Below the pieces are notes generated by a model, which saw only the letters and a program-made list of their open reading frames with translations, ran no database searches and was not told where the DNA came from. Made by a program: the position numbers and the translations under genes. 64,000 nucleotides of DNA from Haematobia irritans (Eukaryota; Arthropoda; Insecta; Diptera; Muscidae), in assembly GCF_050003625.1 (NCBI RefSeq), contig NC_134397.1:153780691-153844690 (forward strand), written 5' to 3'. Each line of letters begins with the position of its first letter. The stretch's first letter is position 1. Below are positions 34,745 to 46,800 of the stretch, piece by piece.

Positions 34745-35085
34745 TCACGCATTCTGCCAACTGACAGCACTAAGCTTGAAATTTTTGAGATTATACGCAC
34801 TAAGAGCTTTTTGACATGCGAGCGTTTTTACTGTTGGTATGGTGAATTCAATCAAGGTCACAGTTCACTCCAAGACGAACGTCGTGAAAATCGTCCAAAA
34901 TCAGTTGTTTTTCCGGAAACCATTGGTGGTCTACGCCACCTGATATAGCAAGATCGTCATGTGACATATCGCGGCATTAGTGGGACCAACATACATTCTA
35001 TATTGCATGACCTTTTGACCGTCAAAAAAATTTGTTATCGTTGGAGCCCACAGAATTTGTCAGTCACTCAAAACCGGATTATGCA
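34745..35085 (+). pseudogene. mariner-like transposase relic, N-terminal part
   Basis: Translation in shifting frames gives CWYGEFNQGHSSLQDERREN, RPKSV, then a stop within GGLRHLI*QDRHVTYRGIS, then SILHDLLTVKKICYRWSPQN and LSVTQNR. This matches the mariner layout from the first helix-turn-helix (W-Y-x-E-F-x-x-G) to the WxPHxL motif, here RWSPQNL. About 110 codons remain. The catalytic core is absent, cut by palindrome G. It differs in sequence from the relics at 23 and 52 kb, so a different lineage is likely. Confidence 0.55.
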
Positions 35086-35093
35086 CCCAGAGA

Positions 35094-35333
35094 AGGAATA
35101 TGATCACCTCAAACATGTATCAAGAATAAAATTTTATTTTTGGATGGTGATCATGTAACATTTTTATCGCAACCATGTTATTTTCTCGGAAATTATTTAT
35201 CGGTTTTCAGAAAGCATTTTATGTTTGGAGAGAAAACAATATATTTGTGATTATCATGTTACATGGTCACTATCCAAAATTAACATTTTGCTCTTGAAAC
35301 ATGGTTGAGGTGATCATATTCCTTCTCTGCGTG
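35094..35333. repeat. Palindromic element G
   Basis: About 80-bp arms in inverted orientation: AGAGAAGGAATATGATCACC with TCAAACATGTATCAAGA on the left, and its reverse complement (CATGGTTGAGGTGATC, ATATTCCTTCTCTG) on the right, with about 90 bp between them. It may be a foldback MITE. A single arm recurs at 38404-38480. I did not find a target duplication. Confidence 0.6.
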
Positions 35334-35935
35334 TGTTTATTGTTCGAAGGAAATTCTCCAAAAATGCGATCACGGTGCTTAGAAATATGTCTAAGACTGG
35401 TTACAGCTGATGTATCGTAGATTTACGAATATGAGCCCGTATGTTCTTAGTACAATAACAAGGTACTAAGGTATTCTGAAATAACATGTTATCACTGCAT
35501 ACATAATTTATCCTTAAAAGAATCAATCCAAATAACAATGACGTTCATATATCATCCACCATTTATTTATTTCTTACAATATACTGATCAATTATTTCAT
35601 AACCAAGCAATGCCGAATATGCTTGCGGGTAATAAAATTTGTCTATGCAAATTACTGAATGTTTCCATGTACATAAAGAATATAAACCCCCAAAAAAATA
35701 TTGCGAAATAAATTGTAAAACCAAAATCATGGGTGTGTTCAATTACTGACAAATGAATAAATTATGAACAGACAAAACATTGAATACCGTTTGTCTATAA
35801 GATTCTTATCTTGCTAATATACTAACAACTTGGCATATCTATGGAAGTCGTTTGAAAAGGAAAGAGAATTTGTGCCACTGACCGACAACAGTAAAGATTC
35901 AAATTAAATCACAATCAATAAACAAAAAAACAAAG
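35334..35935. other. No gene recognised
   Basis: AT-rich unique-looking DNA between palindrome G and the next MM-A. No element termini or sizeable open frame seen. Confidence 0.5.
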
Positions 35936-38110
35936 CAAGTATATACGGCCGTAAGTTCGGCCAGGCCGAATCTTATGTACCCTCCACTATGGATAGCGTA
36001 GAAACTTCTACTGAAGACTGTCATCCACAATCGAATTACTTGGGTTGCGGTAACACTTGCCGATGGCAAGGTATCTTAAAACTTCCTAACACCGTAATAT
36101 ATACCACATAGTCCATACGTGGTGTATATTAAACTAAAAAGGCCGATTAAATACGTATATAATTAAGTTTAAAGTTTCTATAGAAATAAAATTTTGACAA
36201 AATAAAACATTTTCTATAGAAGAAAAATTTGGAAAAAATATTCTATAGAAATAAAATTCGGAAAAAATTTTCTATAGAAATAAAATTTGGAAAAAATTTT
36301 CTATAGAAATAAAATTTTGACAAAATTTTCTATAGAAATAAAATTTTGACAACATTTTCTATAGAAATAAAATTTTCTAATTATACAATTATTTTTCGAG
36401 CTTTATGGACAGATATAGATTAAGGAACATAGTTAATAGAGCCATTGAAAAGAAAACGCCTGATAGAAATCTATACAGGCCTGGACTGTACATGTTTCGG
36501 TTCGGGCGAATGAACCTTTCCACAGCCTTTAGTATAGATCTGGCTGGGAGAGATAACTCAATTTTGGGCCCTTTATGCTAACTCCTTATGGAGAAAACAT
36601 TTGGGAAATTTCCTCTTACAAATTGAATCATCTTTTCTCCCACTGTACATCATCATTTCATATAACTTACAAGTCCCTTAATCTTATTTTTATTTCGTTT
36701 TGTTACATAGTAATGCAACAACACGAAATTTATTTTTAGAAAGCTAATTTGTTAGAATTCACCTAAGTAGTGAATTTTGACAAAATTTACTATAGAAATA
36801 AAATGTTGACAAAATTTTCTATAGGAATAACATTTTGACAATGTTTTCTATAAAATAAAAATTTGGTAGATTATTTTTGGCTCGAGTGGCAACCATGATT
36901 ATGAACCGATATGGACCAATTTTTGTGTGATTGGGGATCGGCTATAAATAACTATAGCCCAATATGGACCAATTTTGGCATGGTTATTAGCGGCATTATA
37001 CTAACACCACGTTGCAACTTTCAACCGGATCGGATGAATTTTGCTCCTCCAAGAGGCTCCGGAGGTCAAATCTGGGGATCGGTTTATATGGGGGCTATAT
37101 ATAATTATGAACTGATATCGACCAATTCTTGCGTGTTTGTTAGAGACCACATTCTAACACCATGTTCCAGATTTCAACCGGATCGGATGAATTTTGCTCC
37201 TCCAAGAGGCTCCGGAGGACAAATCTGGGGATCGATTTATATGGGGGCTATATATAATTATGAACTGATATCGACCAATTCTTGCGTGGTTGTTAGAGAC
37301 CATATACTAACACCAGGTACCAAATTTCAACCGGATCGGATGAATTTTGCTCCTCTAAAAGGCTCCGGAAGTCAAATCTGGGGATCGGCTTATATGCGGG
37401 CTATATATAATTATGGACCGATGTGGACCAATTTTGGCATGGTTGTTAGAGACAATATACTAACACCACGTACCAAATTTCAATCGGATCGGATGACTTT
37501 TGCTCCTCTAAGAGGCTCCGGAGGTCAAATCTGGAGATCGGTTTATATGGGGGCTATATATAATTATAGGCCGATGTGGACCAATTTTTGCATGGTCATT
37601 AGAGAACATATACCAACACCATGTACCAAATTTCAGCCGGATCGGATGAAATTTGCTTCTCTTAGAGGCTCCGAAAGCCAAATCGGGGGATCGGTTTATA
37701 TGGGGGCTATATATAATTATGGCTATAAATAATCCATATACGAACACCATGTATACAATTTCAGCCGGATCGGATGAAATTTGCTTCACTTAGAGGCCTC
37801 GCAAGCCAAATTTGGGGGTCCGTTTACATGTGGGCTAGACGTAAACGTGGACCGATATGGCCCATTTGCAATACCATCCGACCTACATCAATAACAACTA
37901 CTTGTGCCAAGTTTCAAGTCGATAGCTTGTTTCGTTCGGACGTTAGCGTGATTTCAACAGACGGACGGACGTCCATGCTCAGATCGACTCAGAATTTCAC
38001 CACGACCCAGAATATATATACTTTATGGGGTGTTAGAGCAATATTTCGATGTGTTATAAACGGAATGACAAAGTTAATATACGCCCATCCTATGGCGGAG
38101 GGTATAAAAA
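35936..38110 (+). mobile_element. MM-A element, full structure
   Basis: Order: CAAGTATATACGGCCG start, GGCCGTAAGTTCGGCC block, GTACCCTCCACTATGG, leader (GCCGATGGCAAGGTATC), short 29-bp arrays (36180-36395, 36775-36875) split by about 380 bp of foreign DNA, T12-like joint GGCTCGAGTGGCAACCATG, then core units at exact 153-bp spacing (TCTGGGG or variant at 37071, 37224, 37377, 37530), the CAGACGGACGGACG microsatellite, TCAGAATTTCACCACG core, TATATATACTTTATGGGG and the end ATGGCGGAGGGTATAAAAA. Because 153 is a multiple of three, a 273-codon frame (36911-37732) crosses the units with a 51-residue period (QIWGSVYMGAIYNY). I treat it as non-coding: the reverse strand is also open in places and most copies are broken. 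Confidence 0.75.
36396..36774. other. Unrecognised insert in MM-A leader array
   Basis: About 380 bp of mixed-composition DNA (GAGCTTTATGGACAGATATAG onward) separates two parts of the 29-bp array of one MM-A. No termini, target duplication or coding signal could be assigned. Confidence 0.4.
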
Positions 38111-38400
38111 CAACAACTGATTTTATAGCCATCAATCTAATAGTTATTTAAAGTAAAAAAAAAATATATAAAACATTAAACAGGTAGCGAAACTCTTTTG
38201 ATTTTGGTGTGGGCGGAATAAACACAACATGACTCAGTTGGGTGAACCGAATGAAATATACGTCTAAAAGCGTACAATATTGAACGTTAATTATGATCGA
38301 ATCTCATCTAAATCTAGAATACGGTTTACAAGTTCCGTATGGTGGTGGATTATGATTCGCACATTCGCCTTACACAGAGGGTCATGGATTATATCCCAGT
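38111..38400. other. No gene recognised
   Basis: Short unique-looking stretch with a 12-base poly-A run. Nothing further seen. Confidence 0.4.
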
Positions 38401-38403
38401 ATC

Positions 38404-38480
38404 ACCCAGAGAAGGAATATGATCACCCCAAATATGTTTCAAGAGTAAAATGTTATTCTTGGACGGTGAACATTTAACAT
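38404..38480 (+). repeat. Single arm of palindrome G
   Basis: CCCAGAGAAGGAATATGATC, CCCAAATATGTTTCAAGAG and the following bases match the left arm at 35094. The second arm is missing; MM-B-like sequence follows at once. Confidence 0.6.
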
Positions 38481-38484
38481 GGAG

Positions 38485-38665
38485 AAATTTTGACCTCCGG
38501 TGGTCATACGAGTCTAAATCGGGCGAAAGATTTATATGGAAGCTATATCTATTTAAATCTAAAACGATTTCAATCAATTTTGGCATGAATAGTAACAATA
38601 TTTTTATTACAAAATTTCACGTAAATTGGATCAAAACTATGACCTATGCACTTGACCTATGCAAA
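38485..38665 (+). repeat. MM-B core fragment
   Basis: CCGGTGGTCATACGAG, TCTAAATCGGGCGAAAGA, TTTATATGGAAGCTATATC and AAAACGATTTCAATC match slightly more than one MM-B unit. No ends. Confidence 0.55.
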
Positions 38666-38862
38666 TGAGTTTTCTTTGCTGAGGAACGAAATTTGGACAA
38701 GCAAAGTTTTATTGGAATGCCAAAAATTTTTCTTTAAAAGCAAAAAAAAAAATGATTAGAAGCAATCGAAAGATCGCTTATCATAAATAAGGGTTTATTT
38801 TCTCTAAAACAATACTGTAAAAGGATAGGAATACTTTCCTATTTTCTTTGGGCGTGTGTGGT
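38666..38862. other. No gene recognised
   Basis: About 200 bp with a poly-A run. No recognised element. Confidence 0.4.
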
Positions 38863-39504
38863 CATTTGTGTGTATATCGAGCGAATGACATAAATGGGGA
38901 CTATATCTAAATCTGAACATAATTCAACCAAATTTGACACGCATAGTAAGAATGTTAATTCAACTCCTTGTGCAAAATTTTACGTAAAGCGGAGTAAAAT
39001 TGTGGCCTCTGTGTAAATCGGGCGAATGATATATAGTGGAAGCGATATGAAAATCTGAAACGATTTTTACTAAATTCGGCATGCAAAGTAATAATATTAG
39101 TTATACGTCCAGTACAAAATTTGAAGTAAATTGGAGTAAAAGTTTGGCCACTGTGTTCATATGAGTGTAAATCGGGCGAAATGTGGGAGCTATATATAAA
39201 TCTGAAACGATTCCAACCAAATTTGGCACTCACAGTAAAAACGTTAATTCTACTCTCTGTGCACAATTTCGTAATAAAAATTTGGATTCTGTGTTCATAT
39301 ACGAGCATATCGAGCAAAAGAATTTCGCATACATAGCAGTGTTGCCAGTACTTTCCTGGCTTGTGGGGACGCTTTTGTCCCCAAAAATCTCAAATTTAAA
39401 TTAAAAATCCCCACAAAAATTCCCAGTACACTTTTGACAAGTATTTTGAAAAAATAAAAGAATAACAGTGAAAATCCGTAATAATTTAAAAAAATTAAAA
39501 ATAT

Positions 39505-41106
39505 GCCATTTGTATAACCCACCGCCATAGAATGACGACGGGCGTATAATAAGTTTGTCATTCCATTTGTAACACATCGAAATATCGATTTCCGACTATA
39601 TAAAGTATATATATATGTTCTTGATCACGGAGAAATTCTAAGATGATATAACCATGTCCGTCTGTCTGTCTGTTGTAAAAACGCTACAGTCTTAAATAAC
39701 GAAGCAATCGTACTGAAATTTTGCACAAACTTGTTTTTTGTCTGCAGGCAGGTCAAGTTCGAAGATGGGCTATATCGGTCCAGGTTTTGATATAGTCCCC
39801 ATATAATCCGACCTCCCGATTTGGGTCTTGGGCCTATAAAAACCGTAGTTTTGATCCAATTCACCTGAAATTGGAAATCTAGAGGTATATTAGGACCATA
39901 AAGAGGTGTGCCAAAAATGATGAGTATCGGCACACGTTTTGGTATAGCCCCCATATAGACCAATCTCCCGATTTTACTTCTTGGGCTTCAGAATCAGAAG
40001 GTTTTATCCAATTAGCTTGAAATTGGCAATCTAGAAGTATTTTAGGACCATAAAGAGGTGTGCCAACAATGATGAGTATCGGTCCATGTTTTGGTATAGC
40101 CCCCATATAGACTGATCTCCTGATCTTACTTGTTGGGCTTATTGAATTCATAGTTTATATCCAATTTGCCTCAAATTCAAAATCTAGAGGTATTTTAGGA
40201 CCATAAAAAGTTGTGCCGAAAATGGTGAGTATCGGTCCATGTTTTGATATAGCCCCGATATAGACCGAACTCCAGATTTTACTTCTTGGGCTTACAGAAA
40301 CCGTAGTTTTTATCCAATATACCTGTAATTGGAAATCTAGAGGTATTTTAAAACCAAAAAACAAATGCGCGAAAAATGGTGTGTATTGGTCCATGTTTTG
40401 GTATATCCCCCATATAGACCAACCTCCAGATTTTACTTCTTGGGCTTATAGACATCGTAGCTTTTATCCAATTGGCATAAAATTTGAAATCTAGAATTAT
40501 TTTAGGAGTATAAAGAGGTGCGCCGAAAATGGTGAGTATCGGTCAATGTTTTAGTGTAGCTCCAATATAGACCGAACTCCCGATTTGACTCCTAGAAACC
40601 GTAGTTTTTACCCGATTTACCTGAAATTGTAAATATACTGGAATTTTAAACTAACAAAAACGTATATCGGATTTAGTTTTTATCGGTCCATTTGGTAAGG
40701 CCTACATATAGACCGATTTCACTTCTTGAGGGTATAGAAGGCTCACTGATCATGAAAATTCCTTGAAACTGAATGTAAAATTTCCACAAATAATGAGGGT
40801 GAAAATCTACAGATTCTAGATTTCAAATCAAGGCGTTATTTCATCATTTCCTTGCACACTAACAAGAGATTTTAATGATTCCTCTAAAACTCAAACAAAA
40901 AGGGTTCTTATAAATTCAGAATCTGATCTAGTCTTCATAGGTAAAATCGTTCAATTTTTCTTCGGGAAGTGTACTGGTTGAACTGCTCTGCTTGATCTGT
41001 CATCAAACCCCCTGAAATTTCAAAGGAAACTATAATATTTGATTCATGGTGGTGGGTATGTAAGATTCGGATCGGTCGAACTTACTGCTGTATATACTTG
41101 TTGTTA
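39505..41106 (-). mobile_element. MM-C element in H
   Basis: Starts at the reverse 3' end (ATAACCCACCGCCATAGAATG), then CTTGATCACGGAGAAATTC, GTCCGTCTGTCTGTCTG, about five core units (TTTGGTATAGCCCCCATATAG) and the leader, ending CATGGTGGTGGGTATG with TTCGGATCGGTCGAAC and CTGCTGTATATACTTGT. Complete at both ends though diverged from the copy at 29890. Confidence 0.7.
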
Positions 41107-41597
41107 TGTCAGTTTGCGAGTTACACTAATATGAAGATTTCAAAACAAAAAACCAGCAGACGGGTGTTCAAAATATCCGATAAAAGCCTTCGTCAGAATT
41201 ATTTACAGGTAGAACATTTTTATCTTATGGAAATCGTCTTCTAAATTAAATAGTAAAGAAATAAAATTGGGTGATCGATCAATATGTAGACGTTATTGGC
41301 CCGATATGAATTCTATTCTATATGTATGGGATATAATTTTTAAATCAGAGATGTACACAGAAGAGAGAACATTACTTTGACCCGAGTCCTACCAATAATT
41401 TCACAATAATAAGTTTAAAATAAAATCTTGGGCACTCGAATAAATGGGGTAAAGAGGAGGATGTTTTTATACCCTAAACCACATAGTGGTCAGGGTATAT
41501 TTTTTTTATTTTCAACATTCGCTGTACTTCTTTAAGCCCTTTTATAATCACATGGAAAAAAAGAATTTCATAAAAACCATAACTCTAAACCCTTTAT
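41107..41597. other. No gene; contains a solitary mini-me-type hairpin
   Basis: AT-rich DNA. At 41468-41499 is a strong hairpin: TATACCCT pairs with AGGGTATA and, inside it, ACCAC pairs with GTGGT around a 3-base loop. This has the shape of the MM 3' ends but not the sequence of A, B, B2 or C, so it may be the end of a further subfamily. Confidence 0.45.
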
Positions 41598-44527
41598 TAT
41601 ACCCCCACCCTGGGATGGGGGGTATATTAACCCACCATCCCATGTAACACATCGAAATGTTGTTCTAAGACCCCAAAAAGTATATATATTAGTATATTGT
41701 CTCTAACAACCATGCACAAATTGGTCCATATCGGTCCATAATTATATATAGCCCTCATATAAACCGATCCCCAGATTTGAACTCCGGAGCCTCTCAGAGG
41801 AGAAAAATTCATCCGATCCGGTTGAAATTTGGTACGTGGTGTTATATTGTCTCTAACAACCATGGCAAAATTGGTCCATATCGGTGCATAATTATATAGC
41901 CCCCATATAAACCGATCCCCAGATTTGGTTTGCGGATCCTCTAAGAGCAGCAAATTTCATCCGATCCGACTGAAATTTGGTACATGGTATTAGTATATGG
42001 TCTCTAACAACCATGCAAGAATTGGTCCATATCAGTCCATAATTATATAGCCCCCATATTAACCGACCCCCAGATTGATAGTCCGAAGCCTCTTAGAGGA
42101 GCAAAATTCATCCGAACCGGTTGAAATTTGGTACGTGGTGTTAGTATATGGTCTCTAACAACCATGCAAGAATTGGTCCATATCGGTCCATAATTATATA
42201 GCCCCCATATAAAGCGATCCCCAGATTGGTAATCCGAAGCCTCTTAGAGGAGCAAAATTCATCCGAACCGGTTGAAATTTGGTACGTGGTGTTAGTAAAT
42301 GGTATCTAACAACCATGCAAGAATTGGTCCATATCGGTCCATAATTATATAGCCCCCATATTAACCGATCCCAAGATTTGTCCTCCGGAGCCTCTTAGAG
42401 GAGCAAAATTCATCTGATTCGGTTGAAATTTGGTACGTGGTGTTATATTGTCTCTAACAACCATGCCAAAATTGGTACATATCGGTCCATAATTATATAT
42501 AGCCCCATGTAAGCCGATCCCCAGATTTGGCCTCCGGAGCCTCTTAGAGGAGCAAAATTCATCCGATCCGGTTAAAATTGGGTATGTGGTGTTAGTATAT
42601 GGTCTCTAACAACCGTGCAAAAATTGGTCCACATCGGTCCATAATTATATATAGCCCCCATACAAACCGTTCCCCAGATTTGATTTCCGGAGCCTCTTGG
42701 AGAAGCAAAATTCATCCGATCCGGTTGAAATTTGCAACGTGGTGTTAGTATATGGCCGCTAATAACCATGCCAAAATTGGTCCATATCGGTCCATAATTA
42801 TATATAGACCCCATATAAATCGATCCACAGATTTGTCCTCCGGAGCCTCTTGGAGGAGCAAAATTCATCCGATCCGGTTGAAATTTGGAACGTGGTGATA
42901 GTATAAGGCCGCTAATAACCATGCCAAAATTGGTCCATATCGATCTATAGTTATATATAGCCGATCCCCAATCACAAAAAAATTGGTCTATATCGGTTCA
43001 TAATCATGGTTGCCACTCGAGCCAATAATAACCTACCAAAATTTTATTTCTATAGAAAATTTTGTCAAAATTTTATTTTTATGGAAAATTTTGTCAAAAT
43101 TTTATTCCTGTAGAAAATTTTGTCAAATTTTATTTCTATAGAAAATGTTGGCAAAATTTTATTTCTATTGAAAATGTCAAAATTTTATTTCTATAGAAAA
43201 GTTTATCAAAATGTTTTTTCTATAGAAAATTTTCTATAGAAAATGTCAAAATTTTATTTTGTCAAAATTTTATTTCTATAGAAACTTTTATCAAAATTTT
43301 GTTTCCCTAGAAAATTTTGTCAAACTTAATTATATACGTATATTTAGTTTAATATATACCACATATGGACTACCTTGCAATTTACACGCTCACAAAAAAT
43401 CGCTTCTGTAACATATACTCCCAAACATATTTTGCTTCAAGCATATATATTTTTGGGTATTGCCCAAACATTTATATGTTTGATCTCTTCCAATATATAA
43501 TATGTTTGAAAGCATAATGGTCTAAACAATATATGTTTGGGTAGTCTAAGTTCCAAACATTTTGTAATTTTGCATCCAAATTCAATAATATTGTCTTCAA
43601 AAAACAATATGTTATTATGTGAACATATAATATGTTTGGAAGCATTTTGCACCCAAAAATATTATATGCTTTAAAAAAATTCTCCCAAACAATATTGTGC
43701 TCAAAATTTTATTTATTTATTTATATATTTACAATCATAATGAATTATGAAAATGAACAGGTAATATAGGTGCTAACAACATAGGTTTTCGACCTGAATG
43801 CTCAAAATTTTGTTTCTGCCCAATTGTATATTCCCCCACATCTTTCTCACTTCCACGAGATTTTTTAGTTCTTAGCACCTTTTTTTGTAATACAAACATT
43901 GTAGAAGAAATTATTCAATTGTATGATTTTTTTTATTTTAATTCTACCTTTTGCCGGACGGGGATTCGAACAGCGGACCACACAGTTTGTAAGGATCAAA
44001 GAAGTAGCTGATCAATTGCCCAAGGAAAAATAAAATGTTAATTTTGTAATAACAAGCAACAACCACCAACTTAATTCAATATCGCTCCTGTTAAATAGCG
44101 CTCCAAGCTACTAAACACATATATGTTTATAGGCTATTTCTAAATTAATATATGTTTGCATCCAAGCATATTATATTTACAAACATTTTATGTCCCAAAC
44201 ATAATATGTTCTAACATATTAACATATATGTCCCAAACATGTTATGCTAGTTTATGAACATTATATGCTTGCACTCAAAAATATTGTGTTTAAAAATTTG
44301 TGTTCCAAACATATAATGTTTATAGCCAAACATATGAAAAACAGTCTTTTTCATCCGTGTAGAAGACGGTGTTAGGAAGTTTCAAGATACTTTGTTATCG
44401 GCAAGTGATACCGCAACCCAAGTAATTCGATTATGGATGACAGTCTTCAGTAGAAGTTTCTACGCAATCCATGGTGGAGGGTACATATGATTCGGCCTGG
44501 CCGAACTTACGGCCGTATATACTTGTT
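41598..44527 (-). mobile_element. MM-A element in H, opened by MITE-3
   Basis: Reverse copy: TATACCCCCACCCTGGGATGG (3' end), then directly into core units without the microsatellite, so the segment between hairpin and core is deleted. About nine core units run to 42960, then the T12-like joint CATGGTTGCCACTCGAGCC, a short array (43030-43320) and the leader. MITE-3 breaks the leader, which resumes at 44360 (TAGAAGACGGTG) and ends CCATGGTGGAGGGTAC, GGCCTGGCCGAAC and ACGGCCGTATATACTTGTT. Confidence 0.65.
43385..44359 (+). mobile_element. MITE-3, complete, TA duplication, tRNA-like box
   Basis: 975 bp from CACGCTCACAAAAAATCG to AAAGACTG-type end TTTTTCATCCGTG, flanked by TA (43383-43384 and 44360-44361). 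The uninterrupted host site is known from other MM-A copies (ACAATTTAGAAGACGG). Both outer thirds are made of CCAAACATAT/ATATGTTTGG words. The middle holds, on the minus strand, GTTCGAATCCCCGTCCGGC, which contains an RNA polymerase III B box (GTTCGAATC). I found no convincing A box and the cloverleaf is poor. Non-coding. Confidence 0.75.
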
Positions 44528-45058
44528 TATTATACTGAATTATACAGATTCCGAAAATTCCCCACAAAAAGCCCCAAATTTTTGGAAATTCTTCATAAAA
44601 ACCCCAAGTCCCCAACTCATATATAAAGTTTCGTCCACATCCACGAGAAAACATCCCTAATTTGGGCAAAATCCCCAATACTGGCAACACTGATGTATAG
44701 TAAAAATGCTAATTTAAGTTTGAAGTAAATCGGAGTAAAATGTTGATCTCTGTGGAAAATGTTGATGAAAATCAGACGAAAGTTATATGTGGGAACTATA
44801 TCTGAACCGATTTCTTCTAAAATCAATTCTGATCAAAGACATATATTTGTGTCAAATTTGAATTCAATCGGAGTAACCCTGCGACCTAGACTTTGATCAC
44901 AAAAATGTATTCACAGACAGACGGACATGGTTAGATCAACTCAGGGACCGATCCTGAGCAATATTGTCAAAGACACCATGTTTCTATTTCGTCTCCTTCT
45001 GGGTGTTGCAAACTTATAATACCCTCTTCCATAGTGTGGCGCAGGGTATAAAAATTGA

Positions 45059-46373
45059 TCTAAGAAAATGAAATCAAATTCACGCCCATTTTCATGAAGC
45101 TCCGTTAAAGCAAGTTTACAAAACTAACTTTTAAACCCTACAATGGATATGTATGTCATCCTATCCTTATACTCACATGTTTCACACTGGACAAATATTT
45201 GACAGAAATAAAAAAAAGTCGTCGCCACAGTCAAACCAGAAACAATTTTAACTCATATTTTCATCACGATAAGAGTATTTTCCCAAAACTGTATTCAGAT
45301 ATTTCGAAAGTGCTTCTTAGAAAAATGTGACACTCATTTTGGGCAAATCTTTGCCTAGTGTGACCATACCCTTAGGAAATATCTGCTACAATCTTCAGTT
45401 AAAATTAAACCGCAACGAAAATATCTTCAATTTCAATTTTAGAGCTTAACGGAGTTGTATAAAAATGACCGCCAATAATATGTATGATAAAAATTCAAAT
45501 TAAAATAAACTTTAAACTAAAAATTAAACGTTTTCGTAATTCGTTATTACTTTTGTGTGAAACTTTTGTTGAACAGTGTAATCGTTTATGTACACAAACA
45601 TTACACTATAATGAAAAAAAAAAATCGCTTAAGCTCTCTCAATGTTTATCTGTCAACAATTGACAGATGATCAGTCATTTAAAGATAGAATTTTAGTTCA
45701 GATTTCTGTAGAGCTGCGTTCCGTTTGTTTGTCTTGTACGCATAAACGAATTCATTGTGTGTTCTACAGAATAGGTAGCAGGTATTCTTACCTGTTTTTG
45801 GTGTCTCAGAAATTTTTAAGCATAAAAATAAGTGATGGTCGGAATGCTTGAACAGGCAAATTACGTCAATAAGAAGGCTCGAATCGAGTCAGTGAATACG
45901 ATTGTCAATGCTTCTCAGTTTTGAAGCTATGGTATAACGGTTTAAGCTGGTTTCACTCAGTCTGTACTTTTTCGTGGTGCTCTTTGCCAGTTGGACTGGA
46001 TGCGGTTAATTTCATTCATTTTTTTTCTTTTTTAGAAAATTAGAACAAAATTTTTTACCTCACACATGATTAAATCAATTGATTTTATGAGCAAGACAAT
46101 TGAAATAAATCACCGAAACAATTTCATAGTGGGCTACCAGTTTTTGTTTTGCAATGCCAAGACGAAATAAAATTCGTCATAGAATGGTCATTGACTTTGG
46201 GATGGGAGATGATGATTTGAAAATAATTAGGTTATATCATAGATCTGACTGGGTTTCAAATTCAAATGAATGAAAAAGACTATTTAACTTTGCTTAAATA
46301 AATTTAAATATTCATATTTGTAAATAGGCTGCTAAATAAAACATGTATAAAATTGTAATCCCTTACTTATAAA
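45059..46373. other. No gene recognised
   Basis: Unique-looking AT-rich DNA with open frames below 70 codons and no domain. May be intronic. Confidence 0.45.
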
Positions 46374-46800
46374 ATGACTCAAAGGAAGATAGTAGTAAAT
46401 GTGAGAATAAATGTTTGTACTCAGACCAAAGACAGCCACACCAATGTTACATGGAAATTTATGAGGCATGCTATAACTGAAGATGGAACAGTTTACAAGA
46501 GTTATGTCTATTGCATTCAGTGCCGAAAAGTTTTCTTATACATAATCAATCATTTTCACAGCAACACAAGTGCTCTGAAAACTTAAGGCAATCGGGGTCT
46601 AAAGAGAGGTCTACAGAATATTCAAAAATTTTCTCGACTTATTGATGGAGATCAGAAGCTAACCATAACTGAGTTAGAGAGTAAACCACAGTCCAAGATA
46701 AATCTTTTCCACAAACAATTAGAAGAAAAATTCAGAAACAGTACATACTCTTTGGACCCAATAAAAGGTAGAGGTTATATATATGGAAATCATTAGAGAT
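46374..46800 (+). pseudogene. hAT transposase N-terminal (BED finger) relic
   Basis: A 70-codon frame from ATG contains W27, then YVYCIQCRKVFLY (C47-x2-C50) and HFHSNTSALKT (H60, H62). The spacing W...C-x2-C-x-K-V-x-x-Y...N-T-S-x-L resembles the BED-type zinc finger that binds DNA at the N-terminus of Hermes-like hAT transposases. A stop follows at once; another frame stays open for about 60 codons (LIDGDQKLTITELESKPQSK), suggesting a frameshift. No RNase H-like core is seen. The last finger histidine expected after the L-K-T is lost at the stop. Recognition is by motif only. Confidence 0.4.

Larger units (their letters stand above)
39337..44692. mobile_element. Element H with nested passengers
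   Basis: The left end CAGTGTTGCCAGTACTTTCC and right end AATACTGGCAACACTG form inverted ends of at least 13 bp. Flanks ATACATAG (39329-39336) and ATGTATAG (44693-44700) agree at 6 of 8 positions with two transitions, consistent with an aged 8-bp duplication as made by hAT transposases. H's own DNA is small: 39337-39503 and 44528-44692, both with CCCCA-rich strings (AAAATTCCCCACAAAAA). MM-C (39505-41106), unrecognised DNA (41107-41597) and MM-A with MITE-3 (41598-44527) lie inside. Another right-end piece is at 52134-52305. Confidence 0.6.
38863..45058 (+). mobile_element. MM-B element split by element H
   Basis: Three core units of a diverged MM-B subtype (CGGGCGAATGATATATAG, AAATCTGAAACGATT) run to 39336. 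MM-B sequence resumes at 44693 (ATGTATAGTAAAAATGC) and goes on to CACAGACAGACGGACATGG, TATTTCGTCTCC and the end GTGGCGCAGGGTATAAAAA. The 5.4 kb between is element H with passengers. The 5' end of this MM-B is not visible. Confidence 0.55.

Noticed and set aside
46374..46586. A host BED zinc-finger gene
   Set aside because: The frame stops before the last finger histidine, and the Hermes-like spacing and later frame break fit a decayed transposase better.
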